A stretch of 64,000 nucleotides of DNA from Gillisella terrae (GCF_004801395.1 NZ_SSOA01000004.1:248001-312000), one strand, 5' to 3'. Shown: positions 45,824 to 55,176, counted from the stretch's first letter. Translations and numbers: made by a program. The notes: generated by a model from the letters alone, not told the origin.

Positions 45824-47147
45824 GGCTTCTCTAATGCTTGTGGGCGCTCTGATGGGCGCAACAGCCATGAGCGTTGTTTATTCGGCAGGCGTTCCAGCCC
45901 AGGCGGCTGGTACATCCACCTATAAAGAACTGGCGATTTTTGGAGACGTGTTTGAGCGTGTCCGCGCCCAGTATGTGACACCTCCCGATGAGAAGAAGCT
46001 GATTGAAGCTGCCATCAATGGCATGTTGTCGTCGCTCGATCCACACTCCAGCTACATGAATGCGCAGGAAGCTGCCGACATGCAGACCCAGACCAAGGGT
46101 GAGTTTGGCGGCATCGGCATTGAAGTGACGATGGAAAATGAGCTGATCAAGGTCATCACCCCGATTGATGATACGCCCGGTGCCAAGGCTGGCATTCTGG
46201 CTGGCGACTATATTTCCGAAATCAACGGCCAGCCCGTGCGTGGCATGAAGCTGAGCGCTGCCGTCGACAAAATGCGTGGTGCGGTCGGCACCTCGATCAA
46301 GCTGACCATTTTGCGCAAAGGCGTGGAAAAGCCGATTGAGCTGAACGTCAAGCGCGAAGTGATTCCAATCCGGGCCGTGAAGTCGCGTGTCGATGGCGAT
46401 GTGGGCTATCTGCGCGTTATCTCGTTTACCGAGAAGACCTTTGACGATTTGCAGGCCGCCATCGCCAAGATCAAGAAACAGGTGCCGGAAGACAAGCTGA
46501 AGGGCTATGTGCTCGACCTTCGCCTCAATCCGGGCGGTTTGCTGGATCAGGCCATCTACGTGTCTGACGCCTTCCTGCAAAAGGGCGAGATTGTTTCGAC
46601 CCGTTCGCGTGATCCGGAAGATACCCGCCGCTTCAACGCAACACCGGGCGATTTGACCGATGGCAAGCCATTGATTGTTCTGGTCAACGGTGGTTCGGCC
46701 TCGGCCTCTGAAATCGTCGCCGGCGCATTGCAGGATCTGAAGCGGGCAACCGTGGTTGGCACCCGCAGCTTCGGCAAGGGTTCTGTGCAGACCATCATTC
46801 CGATGGGTGACAAGGGCGCTCTGCGCCTGACAACGGCGCTCTATTACACGCCGTCTGGCAAATCCATTCAGGGCACGGGCATTCATCCCGACATCACCGT
46901 GGAAGAGCCATTGCCTGCCGATCTGAAGGGCAAGCTGAAGCCAGAGGGCGAATCGGCGCTGCCGGGCCACATTCAGGGCCAGAGCGAAACCGAGGAAGGC
47001 TCCGGCTCGGTTGCTTACGTGCCGCCAGATCCAAAGGACGACGTGCAGCTCAACTATGCGCTGGACCTGTTGCGCGGCGTGAAGAAAGATCCGTCTTTCC
47101 CGCCTGATCCGAACAAGGTTGTTTTGGAAAACGCCAAGAAGAATTGA
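45813..47147 (+). CDS. ctpA: C-terminal processing protease CtpA (S41)
   Basis: Periplasmic serine protease. A signal peptide (RRASLMLVGALMGATAMSVVYSAGVPAQA) is followed by a PDZ domain at about 90-165 (FGGIGIEVTMENELIKVI, LAGDYISEINGQPV) and the S41 catalytic domain with the nucleophile Ser in NGGSASASEIVAGAL and the general-base Lys in RSFGKGSVQTI. 444 aa. ATG 45813 overlaps the envC stop, so the two cell-wall genes are coupled. Confidence 0.94.
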   Translation: MIRRASLMLVGALMGATAMSVVYSAGVPAQAAGTSTYKELAIFGDVFERVRAQYVTPPDEKKLIEAAINGMLSSLDPHSSYMNAQEAADMQTQTKGEFGGIGIEVTMENELIKVITPIDDTPGAKAGILAGDYISEINGQPVRGMKLSAAVDKMRGAVGTSIKLTILRKGVEKPIELNVKREVIPIRAVKSRVDGDVGYLRVISFTEKTFDDLQAAIAKIKKQVPEDKLKGYVLDLRLNPGGLLDQAIYVSDAFLQKGEIVSTRSRDPEDTRRFNATPGDLTDGKPLIVLVNGGSASASEIVAGALQDLKRATVVGTRSFGKGSVQTIIPMGDKGALRLTTALYYTPSGKSIQGTGIHPDITVEEPLPADLKGKLKPEGESALPGHIQGQSETEEGSGSVAYVPPDPKDDVQLNYALDLLRGVKKDPSFPPDPNKVVLENAKKN

Positions 47148-47155
47148 TAAAATTT

Positions 47156-47187
47156 AAAAATGCCGGCCTCAAGGTCGGCATTTTTCT
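47156..47187 (+). terminator. Rho-independent terminator of envC-ctpA
   Basis: AAAAATGCCG (47156-47165) pairs with CGGCATTTTT (47176-47185) over a 10-base loop, 8 bases after the ctpA stop. Confidence 0.9.
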
Positions 47188-47270
47188 TTGCAGCCAGTTG
47201 TCATGGTCCCGTTGTCATGGTCCGGTTGCTGACAAGGGATGGCGGCAAGCGCACCGCTCATGTATATCGC

Positions 47271-47375
47271 TACAGCGCCTCTCGCCAAATATGGCGCACA
47301 AAGGACGCTGTAACACTTTTAAGCTGCTGCATAATTTTCTCCTCAAATCGATTCCGATTTAAGGAATTATGCAGT
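47271..47375. repeat. RIME-like palindromic element, copy F
   Basis: TACAGCGCCTCTCGCC...GACGCTGTA followed by the GCTGCATAATTTTCTCC / ATTATGCAG palindrome. Very close to copy E, which is 3 kb away on the other side of envC-ctpA. Confidence 0.86.
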
Positions 47376-47413
47376 AGGTATTCCGCTCCATCGATTCGCT
47401 GAAAGGCAGTGAT

Positions 47414-48604
47414 TTGGGCAATGATCTGCACGCCCCCTTGGGCCAGAACCGCAAGAAGCCGCGTGCCAAAGGGCGCAACAAGCTTGGGGGTTCCGGTCTC
47501 GGTCCTGTGAGTGTTGGTCTTGTCAGTGTTTTGGCCATTCTGGGCCTGTCCTTTTACACCGCCCTCACACCGTTACCTCTGACTGCCCCCTTGCCACAGG
47601 TGGCGGAAGCGCCGACCAAGCCTGCGGATACAGCGGTCGCTGTGGCAAAGCCACAAACGTTGGAAACGCGATCGCCTACGTCGGGTGCCATTGTCGAGCG
47701 CAGCACCATGCCGGATGGCTCGGTTGTGACCCAGTATTCGCCTGCATCACGCGATGGCACCGGCCCCGCCTTGATCAGCGCATCGCGCATTGGTCAGGAC
47801 GCCCGCATGGCAGCCATACCCAATCCTGAACTGCTGCAAGACAGTCCTGAGGGCAAACTTCCCGTGATTGGGCCGGATGGTCTGCGCCCTGTCGAACAAT
47901 ATGCGAGGCCGTGGTCGGGAGCGCACGGCACGCGCATTGCTATTGTGGTGAGCGGGCTGGGACTAAGCCAGACCGGCACGCAAAAAGCCATCCGGCTCTT
48001 GCCGGAAGAAATCACTTTGGGCTTTGCTGCCAGCGGCAACAGCCTGCAACGCTGGATGCAGGATGCAAGGCGCGCGGGCCACGAGATTCTGCTGCAAATG
48101 CCGCTTGAGCCCCTTGGTTACCCGGCCAATAATCCGGGACGTGATACGCTTTTGGCGGATCAATCCAGCGCCAAAAATCTGGCACTCCTGCACAAGGCCA
48201 TGGCCAGTATCACCAATTACACCGGCATCATGAATTATATGGGTGCACGCTTTCTGTCCGATGCCAATGCGCTGGAGCCGGTGATACGCGATATTGCGGA
48301 TCGAGGTCTGTTGTTTCTGGATGACGGCTCATCGGCGCAGTCCTTGAGCGGAAAATTCGCCAAAGCCATGAACATGCCCTACGCGTTCGCCGATTTGCAG
48401 CTGGATGATCAGTTGCAACGGGATGCGATTTTAAAACGTCTTGACGAGTTGGAGCGCATTGCCAAGCGCAATGGCAGTGCCATTGGCGTTGCCTCTGCTT
48501 TTGATGAAAGTGTCAGCACCATTGCCGAATGGGTGCGCGAGGCAAAAAGCCGTGGTATCGAAATCGTCGGTGTATCTGCCCTTGCCCTGGAAAACCAAGA
48601 ATGA
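47414..48604 (+). CDS. Divergent polysaccharide deacetylase family protein (YibQ-like)
   Basis: 396 residues. A basic cytoplasmic start (NRKKPRAKGRNKLGG), one membrane anchor (VSVGLVSVLAILGLSFYTAL), a Pro/Ala-rich linker, then a divergent polysaccharide deacetylase domain from about 175: RIAIVVSGLGLSQTGTQKAI, PEEITLGFAASG, HEILLQMPLEPLGYP and YTGIMNYMGARFLSD. The metal-binding His pair of active deacetylases is not conserved, so activity is uncertain. The start appears to be TTG 47414. Its neighbours, envC, ctpA and rppH, are its usual company in Rhizobiales. Confidence 0.85.
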   Translation: MGNDLHAPLGQNRKKPRAKGRNKLGGSGLGPVSVGLVSVLAILGLSFYTALTPLPLTAPLPQVAEAPTKPADTAVAVAKPQTLETRSPTSGAIVERSTMPDGSVVTQYSPASRDGTGPALISASRIGQDARMAAIPNPELLQDSPEGKLPVIGPDGLRPVEQYARPWSGAHGTRIAIVVSGLGLSQTGTQKAIRLLPEEITLGFAASGNSLQRWMQDARRAGHEILLQMPLEPLGYPANNPGRDTLLADQSSAKNLALLHKAMASITNYTGIMNYMGARFLSDANALEPVIRDIADRGLLFLDDGSSAQSLSGKFAKAMNMPYAFADLQLDDQLQRDAILKRLDELERIAKRNGSAIGVASAFDESVSTIAEWVREAKSRGIEIVGVSALALENQE

Positions 48605-48641
48605 AAACCAGGAATGAAAACCAAGAGTGAAAATCAGCAAT
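48590..48641. repeat. Four tandem 13-bp repeats across a stop codon
   Basis: Units GAAAACCAAGAAT, GAAAACCAGGAAT, GAAAACCAAGAGT and GAAAATCAGCAAT follow one another. The first encodes the end of the deacetylase-like protein (ENQE) and the stop TGA spans units 1 and 2. Confidence 0.92.
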
Positions 48642-48657
48642 TAACAATGAGGACGCT

Positions 48658-49176
48658 GTGACCCAAGCTGTGATCAAAGCAGAAGACCTGCCCTACCGCC
48701 CCTGCGTTGGCATTATGGTGCTCAATCATGCCGGTCTGGTGTGGGCCGGACGGCGCATTCCCTTGCTGAATTCGGAATATGACGGCTCACCGCAACTGTG
48801 GCAGATGCCGCAAGGCGGTATTGATGCGGGCGAAGACCCAAAAGCCGCAGCCTATCGCGAGCTATACGAAGAAACCGGCATGAAAACCGTCACGTTTCTG
48901 GCCGAAGCACCGGAGTGGATCAATTATGACTTGCCACCCCAGCTGATTGGCATTGGTCTTCGAGGCAAATACCGTGGCCAGACCCAGCGCTGGTTTGCTT
49001 TTCGCTTTGAGGGCGATGAAAGCGAAATTCAGATCAATCCACCACCAACAACCGAACATGCAGAATTTGACGAGTGGCAATGGAAGCCGATGCAAGATCT
49101 CCCCGGCCTGATCGTGCCGTTCAAGCGCGGGGTTTATGAGCAAGTGGTGGCCAGCTTCAAACATCTGGTGGCATAA
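48658..49176 (+). CDS. rppH: RNA pyrophosphohydrolase RppH
   Basis: A Nudix hydrolase that removes pyrophosphate from the 5' end of mRNA and so triggers decay. Nudix box: [22 protein letters not shown] (G-x5-E-x7-REU-x-EE-x-GU). RppH features flank it: [23 protein letters not shown] and [20 protein letters not shown]. The start is GTG 48658, with TGAGGACG as SD. 172 aa; about 54 bases after the deacetylase-like gene. Confidence 0.94.
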   Translation: MTQAVIKAEDLPYRPCVGIMVLNHAGLVWAGRRIPLLNSEYDGSPQLWQMPQGGIDAGEDPKAAAYRELYEETGMKTVTFLAEAPEWINYDLPPQLIGIGLRGKYRGQTQRWFAFRFEGDESEIQINPPPTTEHAEFDEWQWKPMQDLPGLIVPFKRGVYEQVVASFKHLVA

Positions 49177-49194
49177 GCCACGCTCGGTTTGCGG

Positions 49195-49926
49195 TCAGGC
49201 CCGCCGCAAGATCGGGTGATTGGTAAAAACCCGGTGGTCGATGTTATCCGCCACCGGCATTTTAAAAACCGGCACCAGCATTTCCACCTCATCGGCGTAG
49301 CGCTCGGCATTGGCCACGGCCTTGTCGAGATTGCTCACCCGTTCCGGGTCCAGCCGATGCAGGCAGGTGCGAAACTCGAACATATCGCGATAGGCGGCGC
49401 GCTCGATGATGGGCGTGTCCAGCACCCGCACATGCCGCTCGGCCAGCAGAGCTTTCACCGCCTTCAAGGCCCGCGTTGTCACCAGCGAGTTGACGCGCGA
49501 CAGCACCACAGAATGGGGAATACGAATATTGCCCTTGGTGTAGAGATATTGCAAAAGCTCAATCACCTGAGCGCCGCCTTGCGCATCCATGGCACTGCCC
49601 TGAATGGGAATGAGCACGTGGTTTGACAGGCCAAGGGCTGTGGCCAAAAGCGGCGATTGCGCGCCCGGCAAATCAACAATCACGTAATCCGATGTGTCGC
49701 GATAGGCCTCAATGGTGCGCTGAAGGGAGTTGACCGACACATAGGTCGCCACCCGCAAATCCGTGCCTGGTTCTGCGCCTTCAAACCAGCGCGAAATCCA
49801 GCGCTGCGGATCGGTATCAATCACCGATACCCGGTACCCCCGCCGCATCAACTCTGTGGCCAGCAGCAGCACTGCGGTAGTTTTGCCGGCACCGCCCTTG
49901 GTATTGGCAAACGTGATAATGGACAT
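49195..49926 (-). CDS. ParA/MinD-family ATPase
   Basis: A stand-alone 243-residue ATPase with the deviant Walker A FANTKGGAGKTTAVLLL, the switch I region DTDPQRWISRW and Walker B DYVIVDLPGAQS. It resembles VirC1/ParA orphan ATPases that position DNA or protein complexes. There is no ParB or parS-like site beside it, so it is not part of a simple partition pair. The gene is convergent with rppH and preceded upstream by a RIME element. Confidence 0.82.
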   Translation of the reverse strand: MSIITFANTKGGAGKTTAVLLLATELMRRGYRVSVIDTDPQRWISRWFEGAEPGTDLRVATYVSVNSLQRTIEAYRDTSDYVIVDLPGAQSPLLATALGLSNHVLIPIQGSAMDAQGGAQVIELLQYLYTKGNIRIPHSVVLSRVNSLVTTRALKAVKALLAERHVRVLDTPIIERAAYRDMFEFRTCLHRLDPERVSNLDKAVANAERYADEVEMLVPVFKMPVADNIDHRVFTNHPILRRA

Positions 49927-49948
49927 GGTGCAACCTCAGAGAACCAGC

Positions 49949-50051
49949 CTGTTGCATAATTCCTGAAATCCCAGTGGATTTAAGGAATTATGCAACAGAT
50001 TAAAAGTGTTACAGCGTCCGTTGTGCGCCATATTGGGCGCAAGGCGCTGTA
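49949..50051. repeat. RIME-like palindromic element, copy G
   Basis: CTGTTGCATAATTCC...GGAATTATGCAACAG is an almost perfect long palindrome; then TTACAGCGTCCG...GGCGCTGTA. The outer arms read GTTGCATAA/TTATGCAAC, a paired change from CTGCATAA/TTATGCAG elsewhere. Confidence 0.86.
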
Positions 50052-50265
50052 GAGCCACGCATCGCTCCTCAAGGCCCAAGATCATCGGGCCAGATCATTG
50101 TGCACCAACATGGTTAATCAGTGGTTATAAGCGACCCATTCAAGAGATGCGGATTTAAAACATCAAGCGATACCGACAGCGTCGTGGCCCAAGCCCCCTT
50201 TGCTTGCGCACGGCAGACCATCTGTCGCACCACTGTTCATGGTCTTTTGCACCCGCTGTGACCAT

Positions 50266-50313
50266 TGCAGCGCCGTGCGCTTTATCAAACGCACAATGAA
50301 ATTATGCAGTAGG
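50266..50313. repeat. RIME-like remnant, copy H
   Basis: TGCAGCGCCGTGCGC...GCGCAC-like arm joined to AATTATGCAGTAGG: a shortened element that has lost one arm of each palindrome. Confidence 0.65.
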
Positions 50314-50508
50314 CCTGGTTTCATTCAAGCAGATATTCTCTTTATACGTTTATTTTGACATTCTTAAAATATCTCTTGATTGTAAAATCAATCAAAGATA
50401 GCAATCTTACACATAAGTTCCTTTTAATTGCAGCTCATGTAGTCACTGCCTGAACATCTTCGGCTTTCAGGTATCCGTTGGCGAAACAAATCTTTCGGGG
50501 GAAATGAC
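50314..50508. other. A+T-rich leader of the tyrosinase gene
   Basis: Contains TTGACA (50355-50360) and a palindrome TTGATTG-TAAAAT-CAATCAA (50376-50395) where a -10 would lie, a possible promoter with operator. No gene seen. Confidence 0.4.
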
Positions 50509-52044
50509 ATGGTGTATGTTCGCAAAAGCGTGTGGGCAAATGGCGGCGGTTTTGATGATCCGTTGCTGTATTGGTATGCAATCGGTGTTTCTGCCTTGCA
50601 GAAAAGAGGACTGAACGACAATACCAGCTGGCGTTTTATGGCGGCGATCCACGGGATTGATATTACAAGTTCTGACGGCAGCCTTTGGCAGCAATACGGT
50701 TACTATACGCCCGGCGAGCCGCTCCCGTCTCAGGCCGATCAGGATCTTTACTGGAACCAGTGCCAGCACGGCAGCTGGTATTTTCTGCCATGGCATCGCG
50801 GCTACATCTGGTCGATTGAAGGTCTGGTGCGCGCTGAAATTATCAAGGCGGGCGGTCCCAAGGACTGGGCCATGCCCTATTGGAATTACAGTGACCAGAA
50901 AAATCCGCAGGCCCTGCTGCTGCCCCCTGCCTTCTCGGCCACGACCATGCCGGACGGCAGCGCGAATCCGCTTTATGTGGCGCAGCGCTATGGTTTGGGC
51001 TCAACACCCATTGTTTTGCCAGCGAGTGATGTCACCTTGGGTGCTTTGTCTGCCACCCAATTTGTCGGCTTGAAAGTGGGTGCCAGTGCCGGGCTGGGCG
51101 GCGGCAAAACAGGCTTCTCGCACAACGGCATCCAGACTGGAGAGCTGGAAAGCAAGCCGCATAACATTGTCCATGTGGACATTGGCGGCCAAAATGATGC
51201 CGGGCCGGGCTTGATGGCCGATCCGGATATTGCCGGGCTTGATCCAATTTTCTGGCTGCACCATGCCAACATCGATCGGCTCTGGGATGTGTGGAACAAG
51301 TCGAGTGCGACGCATACCAACCCGACTGACCCTGCATGGCTCAACGGCCCGCAAGATCGAAAATTTGTCGTGCCAAACGTCGATGGCAGCCCATATTCCT
51401 ATGCGCCTAAAGACATGGTTGATACGACGAGCCCAAACCTTAATTATACCTATGATGAATTTGTGGTTGCAACGGCCGTCAGCTCTGTCTTGACCAGCAA
51501 TGTTGGAGAGAAGACTTTGTCTCAATCTCAAGAACCCGAACTGGCTCAGGAACCCGAACTGGTTGGCGCAAATGCGTCTGTCGTGAATGTGACAGGGAAA
51601 ATGTCCTCGTCAAACCTCGCCCTCGATGCTCAGACCAGCGCGCTTTTGTCGGTTAACCCAACCCAAAACCTTCAGGCCAAATTGGCCCAACCCGCCCGCG
51701 ACCGATACTTCCTCAATCTGGAAAATATCAAGGCCGCAAAGGATGGGTTTGTCATTGATGTCTACATGGAGCTGCCTGAGGGGGCAGACCATACTGGCCG
51801 CATGGATCTGTTCTGCGGCTCGATTGGCCTGTTTGGTGTGCGCAAGGCATCGCAACCAGACGGCGCTCATGGCGGTGCCGGGGTGACAGAGGTCATGGAT
51901 GTCACCAATGTCGTGGCGGGATTGGCGCAAAATGGCGCTTTGAACAAGGGCGAATTCAGCGTCAATCTGGTACCGCGCATCACCCTCACAGATGATGCCA
52001 AGGTCACGGTTGAGCGTATTAGCCTCTACAAACAGTCTGCCTGA
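50509..52044 (+). CDS. Tyrosinase (type-3 copper polyphenol oxidase)
   Basis: Oxidises monophenols or o-diphenols to quinones, leading to melanin. CuA ligands: His48 (AAIHG), His87 and His96 (QCQHGSWYFLPWHRGYI). CuB ligands: His218 and His222 (KPHNIVHVDIGG) and one of His251/252 (DPIFWLHHANIDRLW). A C-terminal beta domain (about 360-511; RYFLNLENIKAAKDGFVIDVYMELP) resembles the capping domain that shields the active site in plant-type enzymes. No signal peptide. 511 aa. It is followed immediately by a DUF2182 membrane protein. Confidence 0.92.
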   Translation: MVYVRKSVWANGGGFDDPLLYWYAIGVSALQKRGLNDNTSWRFMAAIHGIDITSSDGSLWQQYGYYTPGEPLPSQADQDLYWNQCQHGSWYFLPWHRGYIWSIEGLVRAEIIKAGGPKDWAMPYWNYSDQKNPQALLLPPAFSATTMPDGSANPLYVAQRYGLGSTPIVLPASDVTLGALSATQFVGLKVGASAGLGGGKTGFSHNGIQTGELESKPHNIVHVDIGGQNDAGPGLMADPDIAGLDPIFWLHHANIDRLWDVWNKSSATHTNPTDPAWLNGPQDRKFVVPNVDGSPYSYAPKDMVDTTSPNLNYTYDEFVVATAVSSVLTSNVGEKTLSQSQEPELAQEPELVGANASVVNVTGKMSSSNLALDAQTSALLSVNPTQNLQAKLAQPARDRYFLNLENIKAAKDGFVIDVYMELPEGADHTGRMDLFCGSIGLFGVRKASQPDGAHGGAGVTEVMDVTNVVAGLAQNGALNKGEFSVNLVPRITLTDDAKVTVERISLYKQSA

Positions 52045-52884
52045 ATGTTGCAGCGTTATAGCCTGAAATTTCAGGCCATCCGCTCTCTTCTCTCAGAGCC
52101 GCCATGGCCTCTCGTGCTGAGTATCAGCTTGGCTGCCTGGTTTGCTATGGCCCTTTTGGGCCATAGCAACAGTGTTACAGACCTGTGTGTCACGGCATCC
52201 GGCGCATTGCTGGATCAAAGTTGGCGCGCCTTGCAAGCCGCTCTTTGGCTGGCGGATCCTGCGAACCTCGCACTCTCATGGATTTTGATGCTGATTGCCA
52301 TGATGTCTCTGGTGCTGGTGCCACCGTTTCGGCACATCTGGTACCGGAGCATGAAGAAACGGCGTGCCCGCGCGATTGCCTGTTTCTTATTCAGCTATTG
52401 CGGCATCTGGTTGCTCTTTGCCCCACTCCTGGTTTTCAGTGGAATTTTGATCCAGGTTATCACTGAGCTGTTGAACATTCCATCCTGGGTTTTCGCGGTT
52501 TCCGTTCTGGTGTTTTGGCAAACCACCCCTTGGAAACAGCATTTTTTAAACCTGTGTCACTGGACGCCAAGGCTGAGCGCCTTTGGCTGGGCTGCTGATC
52601 GTGATTGTCTTCGCTATGGCGCGCGGGATGCATGTTTGTGCATTGGAACCTGCTGGGCGCTGATGTTGCTGCCAATTGCTGTTCACGCACATCACTTGCC
52701 CCTTATGGCGCTTTCATCTGTTGTTATGGTGGTTGAGCGCTTGAAACCATGCCGACCTGTTCGCTGGTATCCGCCCGCTTGGAAATGGGGTCAATATTTT
52801 GCCGACTGGCTGAAGCGACCCCCAGTCCGGAGCACCACAAAACTCCAAGCCACGATTGTCCACCATGAGACAAAGCAGGCATGA
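52045..52884 (+). CDS. DUF2182 family integral membrane protein
   Basis: 279 residues with about five or six membrane segments (PLVLSISLAAWFAMALLGH; LALSWILMLIAMMSLVLVP; ACFLFSYCGIWLLFAPLLVFSG; IPSWVFAVSVLVFW; LCIGTCWALMLLPIAVHAHH). It carries the family mark TPWKQHFLNLCHWTPR...YGARDACLCIGTCW, with His, Cys and Met residues that could bind metal; the family is annotated as predicted metal-binding. Its ATG directly follows the tyrosinase TGA, so they are one transcript. A role in copper supply to tyrosinase is plausible but unproven. Confidence 0.78.
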   Translation: MLQRYSLKFQAIRSLLSEPPWPLVLSISLAAWFAMALLGHSNSVTDLCVTASGALLDQSWRALQAALWLADPANLALSWILMLIAMMSLVLVPPFRHIWYRSMKKRRARAIACFLFSYCGIWLLFAPLLVFSGILIQVITELLNIPSWVFAVSVLVFWQTTPWKQHFLNLCHWTPRLSAFGWAADRDCLRYGARDACLCIGTCWALMLLPIAVHAHHLPLMALSSVVMVVERLKPCRPVRWYPPAWKWGQYFADWLKRPPVRSTTKLQATIVHHETKQA

Positions 52885-52917
52885 TTGTTTGACGGCTTCT
52901 CGATCATCATTGTGTAC

Positions 52918-53046
52918 TACCAAAAGTCATTGAAAATGACTTTTGGTATTCCTTTTGCATATATCAAGCGTCTTATGCATTTGAGATATTTGCAATGTCT
53001 TCAAGGCAAGGATGCTCTCGCATCTTCGAGCCTTGGTATAAGACGA
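52918..53046. repeat. Second-family repeat, copy 2 (three hairpins)
   Basis: The same three stem-loops as at 42482: a perfect ACCAAAAGTCATT/AATGACTTTTGGT, then a middle hairpin shortened by about four bases, then CAAGGC/GCCTTG around GATGC/GCATC. It is about 90% identical to copy 1, in the same orientation, 10.4 kb away. Confidence 0.9.
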
Positions 53047-53069
53047 TAAAGCGCCGCGCATTACCTCAA

Positions 53070-53113
53070 CTGCATAATTCCTTAAACCGATTCCGATTCA
53101 AGGAATTATGCAG
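53070..53113. repeat. RIME-like half element, copy I
   Basis: Only the CTGCATAATTCCTTAAACCG / ATTCAAGGAATTATGCAG palindrome, without the TACAGCG part. It lies directly after the second-family repeat. Confidence 0.82.
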
Positions 53114-53147
53114 TCGTTCAACAGAGCTGCGCTTTATCCTCATTTTG

Positions 53148-53188
53148 AGAACCGGATTTTTCCGAAAACCAGTTCCCACTTTTCAGAC
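53148..53188. repeat. Palindromic repeat, third family, copy 4
   Basis: CCGAAAACCAGTTCCCACTTTTC is the reverse complement of the core at 33456-33480. It lies seven bases from the cheB stop and could also act as its 3' hairpin. Confidence 0.75.
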
Positions 53189-53195
53189 CAAAGCT

Positions 53196-54290
53196 TCAGC
53201 GCCTGCGGTCGGCTGCCAGAATTTCCGGCGCGATCTGGTGAAGCGGCACGGTTTTATCGACGCCGCCGTGGGCAATGGCTTCCTTGGGCATGCCAAACAC
53301 AATGCAGGTTGCCTCGTCCTGCGCAACCGTGAAGGCTCCGGCCTGATGCATTTCCAACATGCCGCGCGCGCCGTCATCGCCCATGCCTGTCATGATAACG
53401 CCCATGGCGTTCGCTCCGGCGGCTCTGGCTGCCGAGCGAAACAGCACATCCACAGAGGGGCGATGGCGCGACACCAGCGGACCGGGCTTGACCGATACGT
53501 AATAGCGCGCACCTTGCCGCTCCAGCAGCATGTGGCGATCGCCCGGCGCAATCAGCACATGGCCGCGCAGCACCGGATCACCATTTTCCGCTTCCTTGAT
53601 TTCCATTTCACACAAGCCATTCAAGCGCTTGGCAAAGGCGGCTGTGAATTTTTCCGGCATATGCTGAACAATGACAATGCCGGGAGAGTTGCCGGGCATT
53701 TTTTCCAAAAGCTCTCGAAGCGCCTCTGTGCCGCCCGTTGATGCGCCAACGCACACCACCATTTCGGTGGTTTTCGCCATGGCACGGCCGGTGGGCGGCG
53801 GTAGCATGGCATCAGCGGTCAGTTTTTTAGCAGGCTCATGCACGCCTGAGGGTCTGTCCGCGGCAATCGCCTTGCGGGTGCCAAGGCGTGCCTGAGCCGC
53901 ACTTTTCACCACCTGGCAGATGCGCTCGGCCTGCTCGGCCAGGTGGTCTGCGGCAGCAATCTTGGGCTTGAGAATAATGTCGACTGCACCGGCCTCCATG
54001 GCCTGCATCAGGGTTTCGCTGCCAGCTTCCGTCAGCGACGAGCACATCACCACAGGAATAGGCCGCTGCGACATCAGCTTGCGCAAAAATGTAATGCCGT
54101 CCATGCGCGGCATTTCCACGTCCAATGTGATAACATCCGGAATTTCTTCGGCAATTCGCCTTGCCGCCACAAACGGATCGGGAGCGACCCCGATCACCTC
54201 TATATCCGGATCCGATTGCAGCACTTCAGTCAGAATCTGGCGCACACTGGCTGAGTCATCAACAACCAGAACCCGGATTTTTTTCCTCAT
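53196..54290 (-). CDS. cheB: Chemotaxis protein-glutamate methylesterase CheB
   Basis: Receiver domain (residues 1-125; DD at 11-12, phosphorylated Asp57 in [11 protein letters not shown], Lys in LKPKIA), a linker, then the CheB methylesterase domain (from about 175) with the catalytic Ser in [10 protein letters not shown], His in [10 protein letters not shown] and Asp in [11 protein letters not shown]. It removes methyl groups from, and deamidates, the receptors encoded upstream, giving adaptation. Last gene of the operon, six bases after cheR. Confidence 0.95.
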   Translation of the reverse strand: MRKKIRVLVVDDSASVRQILTEVLQSDPDIEVIGVAPDPFVAARRIAEEIPDVITLDVEMPRMDGITFLRKLMSQRPIPVVMCSSLTEAGSETLMQAMEAGAVDIILKPKIAAADHLAEQAERICQVVKSAAQARLGTRKAIAADRPSGVHEPAKKLTADAMLPPPTGRAMAKTTEMVVCVGASTGGTEALRELLEKMPGNSPGIVIVQHMPEKFTAAFAKRLNGLCEMEIKEAENGDPVLRGHVLIAPGDRHMLLERQGARYYVSVKPGPLVSRHRPSVDVLFRSAARAAGANAMGVIMTGMGDDGARGMLEMHQAGAFTVAQDEATCIVFGMPKEAIAHGGVDKTVPLHQIAPEILAADRRR

Positions 54291-54296
54291 CCCCGA

Positions 54297-55148
54297 TCAG
54301 TCCTTCCTGAACACCGTATTAGCCAGCTGCCGAACAGGCAGACTCATTCCCGCAATCGACTCAGAATGGCCGATGAAAAGATAGCCTCCCGAAGCCAAAC
54401 ACTCACACAACCGCTGCAAAACCTGTTGCTGAGTCTTCTTATCAAAATAGATCAGAACGTTGCGACAAAATATAACATGCATCGGCTCTCCGACCTGATA
54501 GCTGCTATCCATCAGATTCAGGCGACCAAAGCCAACGTGCGAGCGCAATTTTGGTGAAATGCGAACCTCATTCCGCGATTTATCAAGCGATTGCATGACA
54601 TATTTCGCTGCCATGGCACGCGGCACCGGCTCCAGCATGTCTTGCGGATAGACCCCACGCCGCGCCTTTTGCAACACATCGGTGGAAAGATCCGTGGCCA
54701 GAATGCGGTAATCCATGCCACTGCGCTGTTCCAAATAATCCGCAATCACCATGGCAAGCGTGTAGGGCTCGGCACCAATCGAGCAGGCCGAACTCCACAC
54801 CCGAAGATTGCGCACACCTTTGGCATCAAAGGCCGGCAGCACCTTGCTGGCGAGATAATCGAAATGGTTCGGCTCGCGAAAAAAATCCGTCTTGTTGGTT
54901 GTCACCGCATCAATCAGATGCACGGCCTCTTCCTCAAGGCCGCCCTGATCAAAGATATAAGTGCAATAGGCATCAAATGAAGAAATACCCGTGGCCCGCA
55001 ACCGTCTGCGCAGCCGTCCTTCCAGCATCGTCATCTTTGCTTCCGGCATTTTAATACCGCTGTATTCAAAGATATAGTTCGACAACCGTTTGAAGTTTCT
55101 AGAGCTGATCCGATGATCATCAAATGTTGTCTCGGCCAAAGCACCCAC
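54297..55148 (-). CDS. cheR: Chemotaxis protein methyltransferase CheR
   Basis: 283 residues. N-terminal helical domain (FKRLSNYIFEYSGIKMPEAK) and SAM-binding domain: LRVWSSACSIGAEPYTLAMVI (motif I), ILATDLSTDVLQKARRGVYP, and MHVIFCRNVLIYFDKKTQQQVLQRL, ending LFIGHSESI. It adds methyl groups to receptor glutamates. GTG start 55148 with AGGAG 12 bases upstream. A RIME element separates it from the preceding cheW. Confidence 0.94.
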   Translation of the reverse strand: MGALAETTFDDHRISSRNFKRLSNYIFEYSGIKMPEAKMTMLEGRLRRRLRATGISSFDAYCTYIFDQGGLEEEAVHLIDAVTTNKTDFFREPNHFDYLASKVLPAFDAKGVRNLRVWSSACSIGAEPYTLAMVIADYLEQRSGMDYRILATDLSTDVLQKARRGVYPQDMLEPVPRAMAAKYVMQSLDKSRNEVRISPKLRSHVGFGRLNLMDSSYQVGEPMHVIFCRNVLIYFDKKTQQQVLQRLCECLASGGYLFIGHSESIAGMSLPVRQLANTVFRKD

Positions 55149-55176
55149 GCTGGCATTCTCCTGTCATCATGCTCTT

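Noticed and set aside
45831..46970. Open frame of about 380 codons antisense to ctpA
   Set aside because: No start signal or protein-like composition; ctpA is certain on the other strand.
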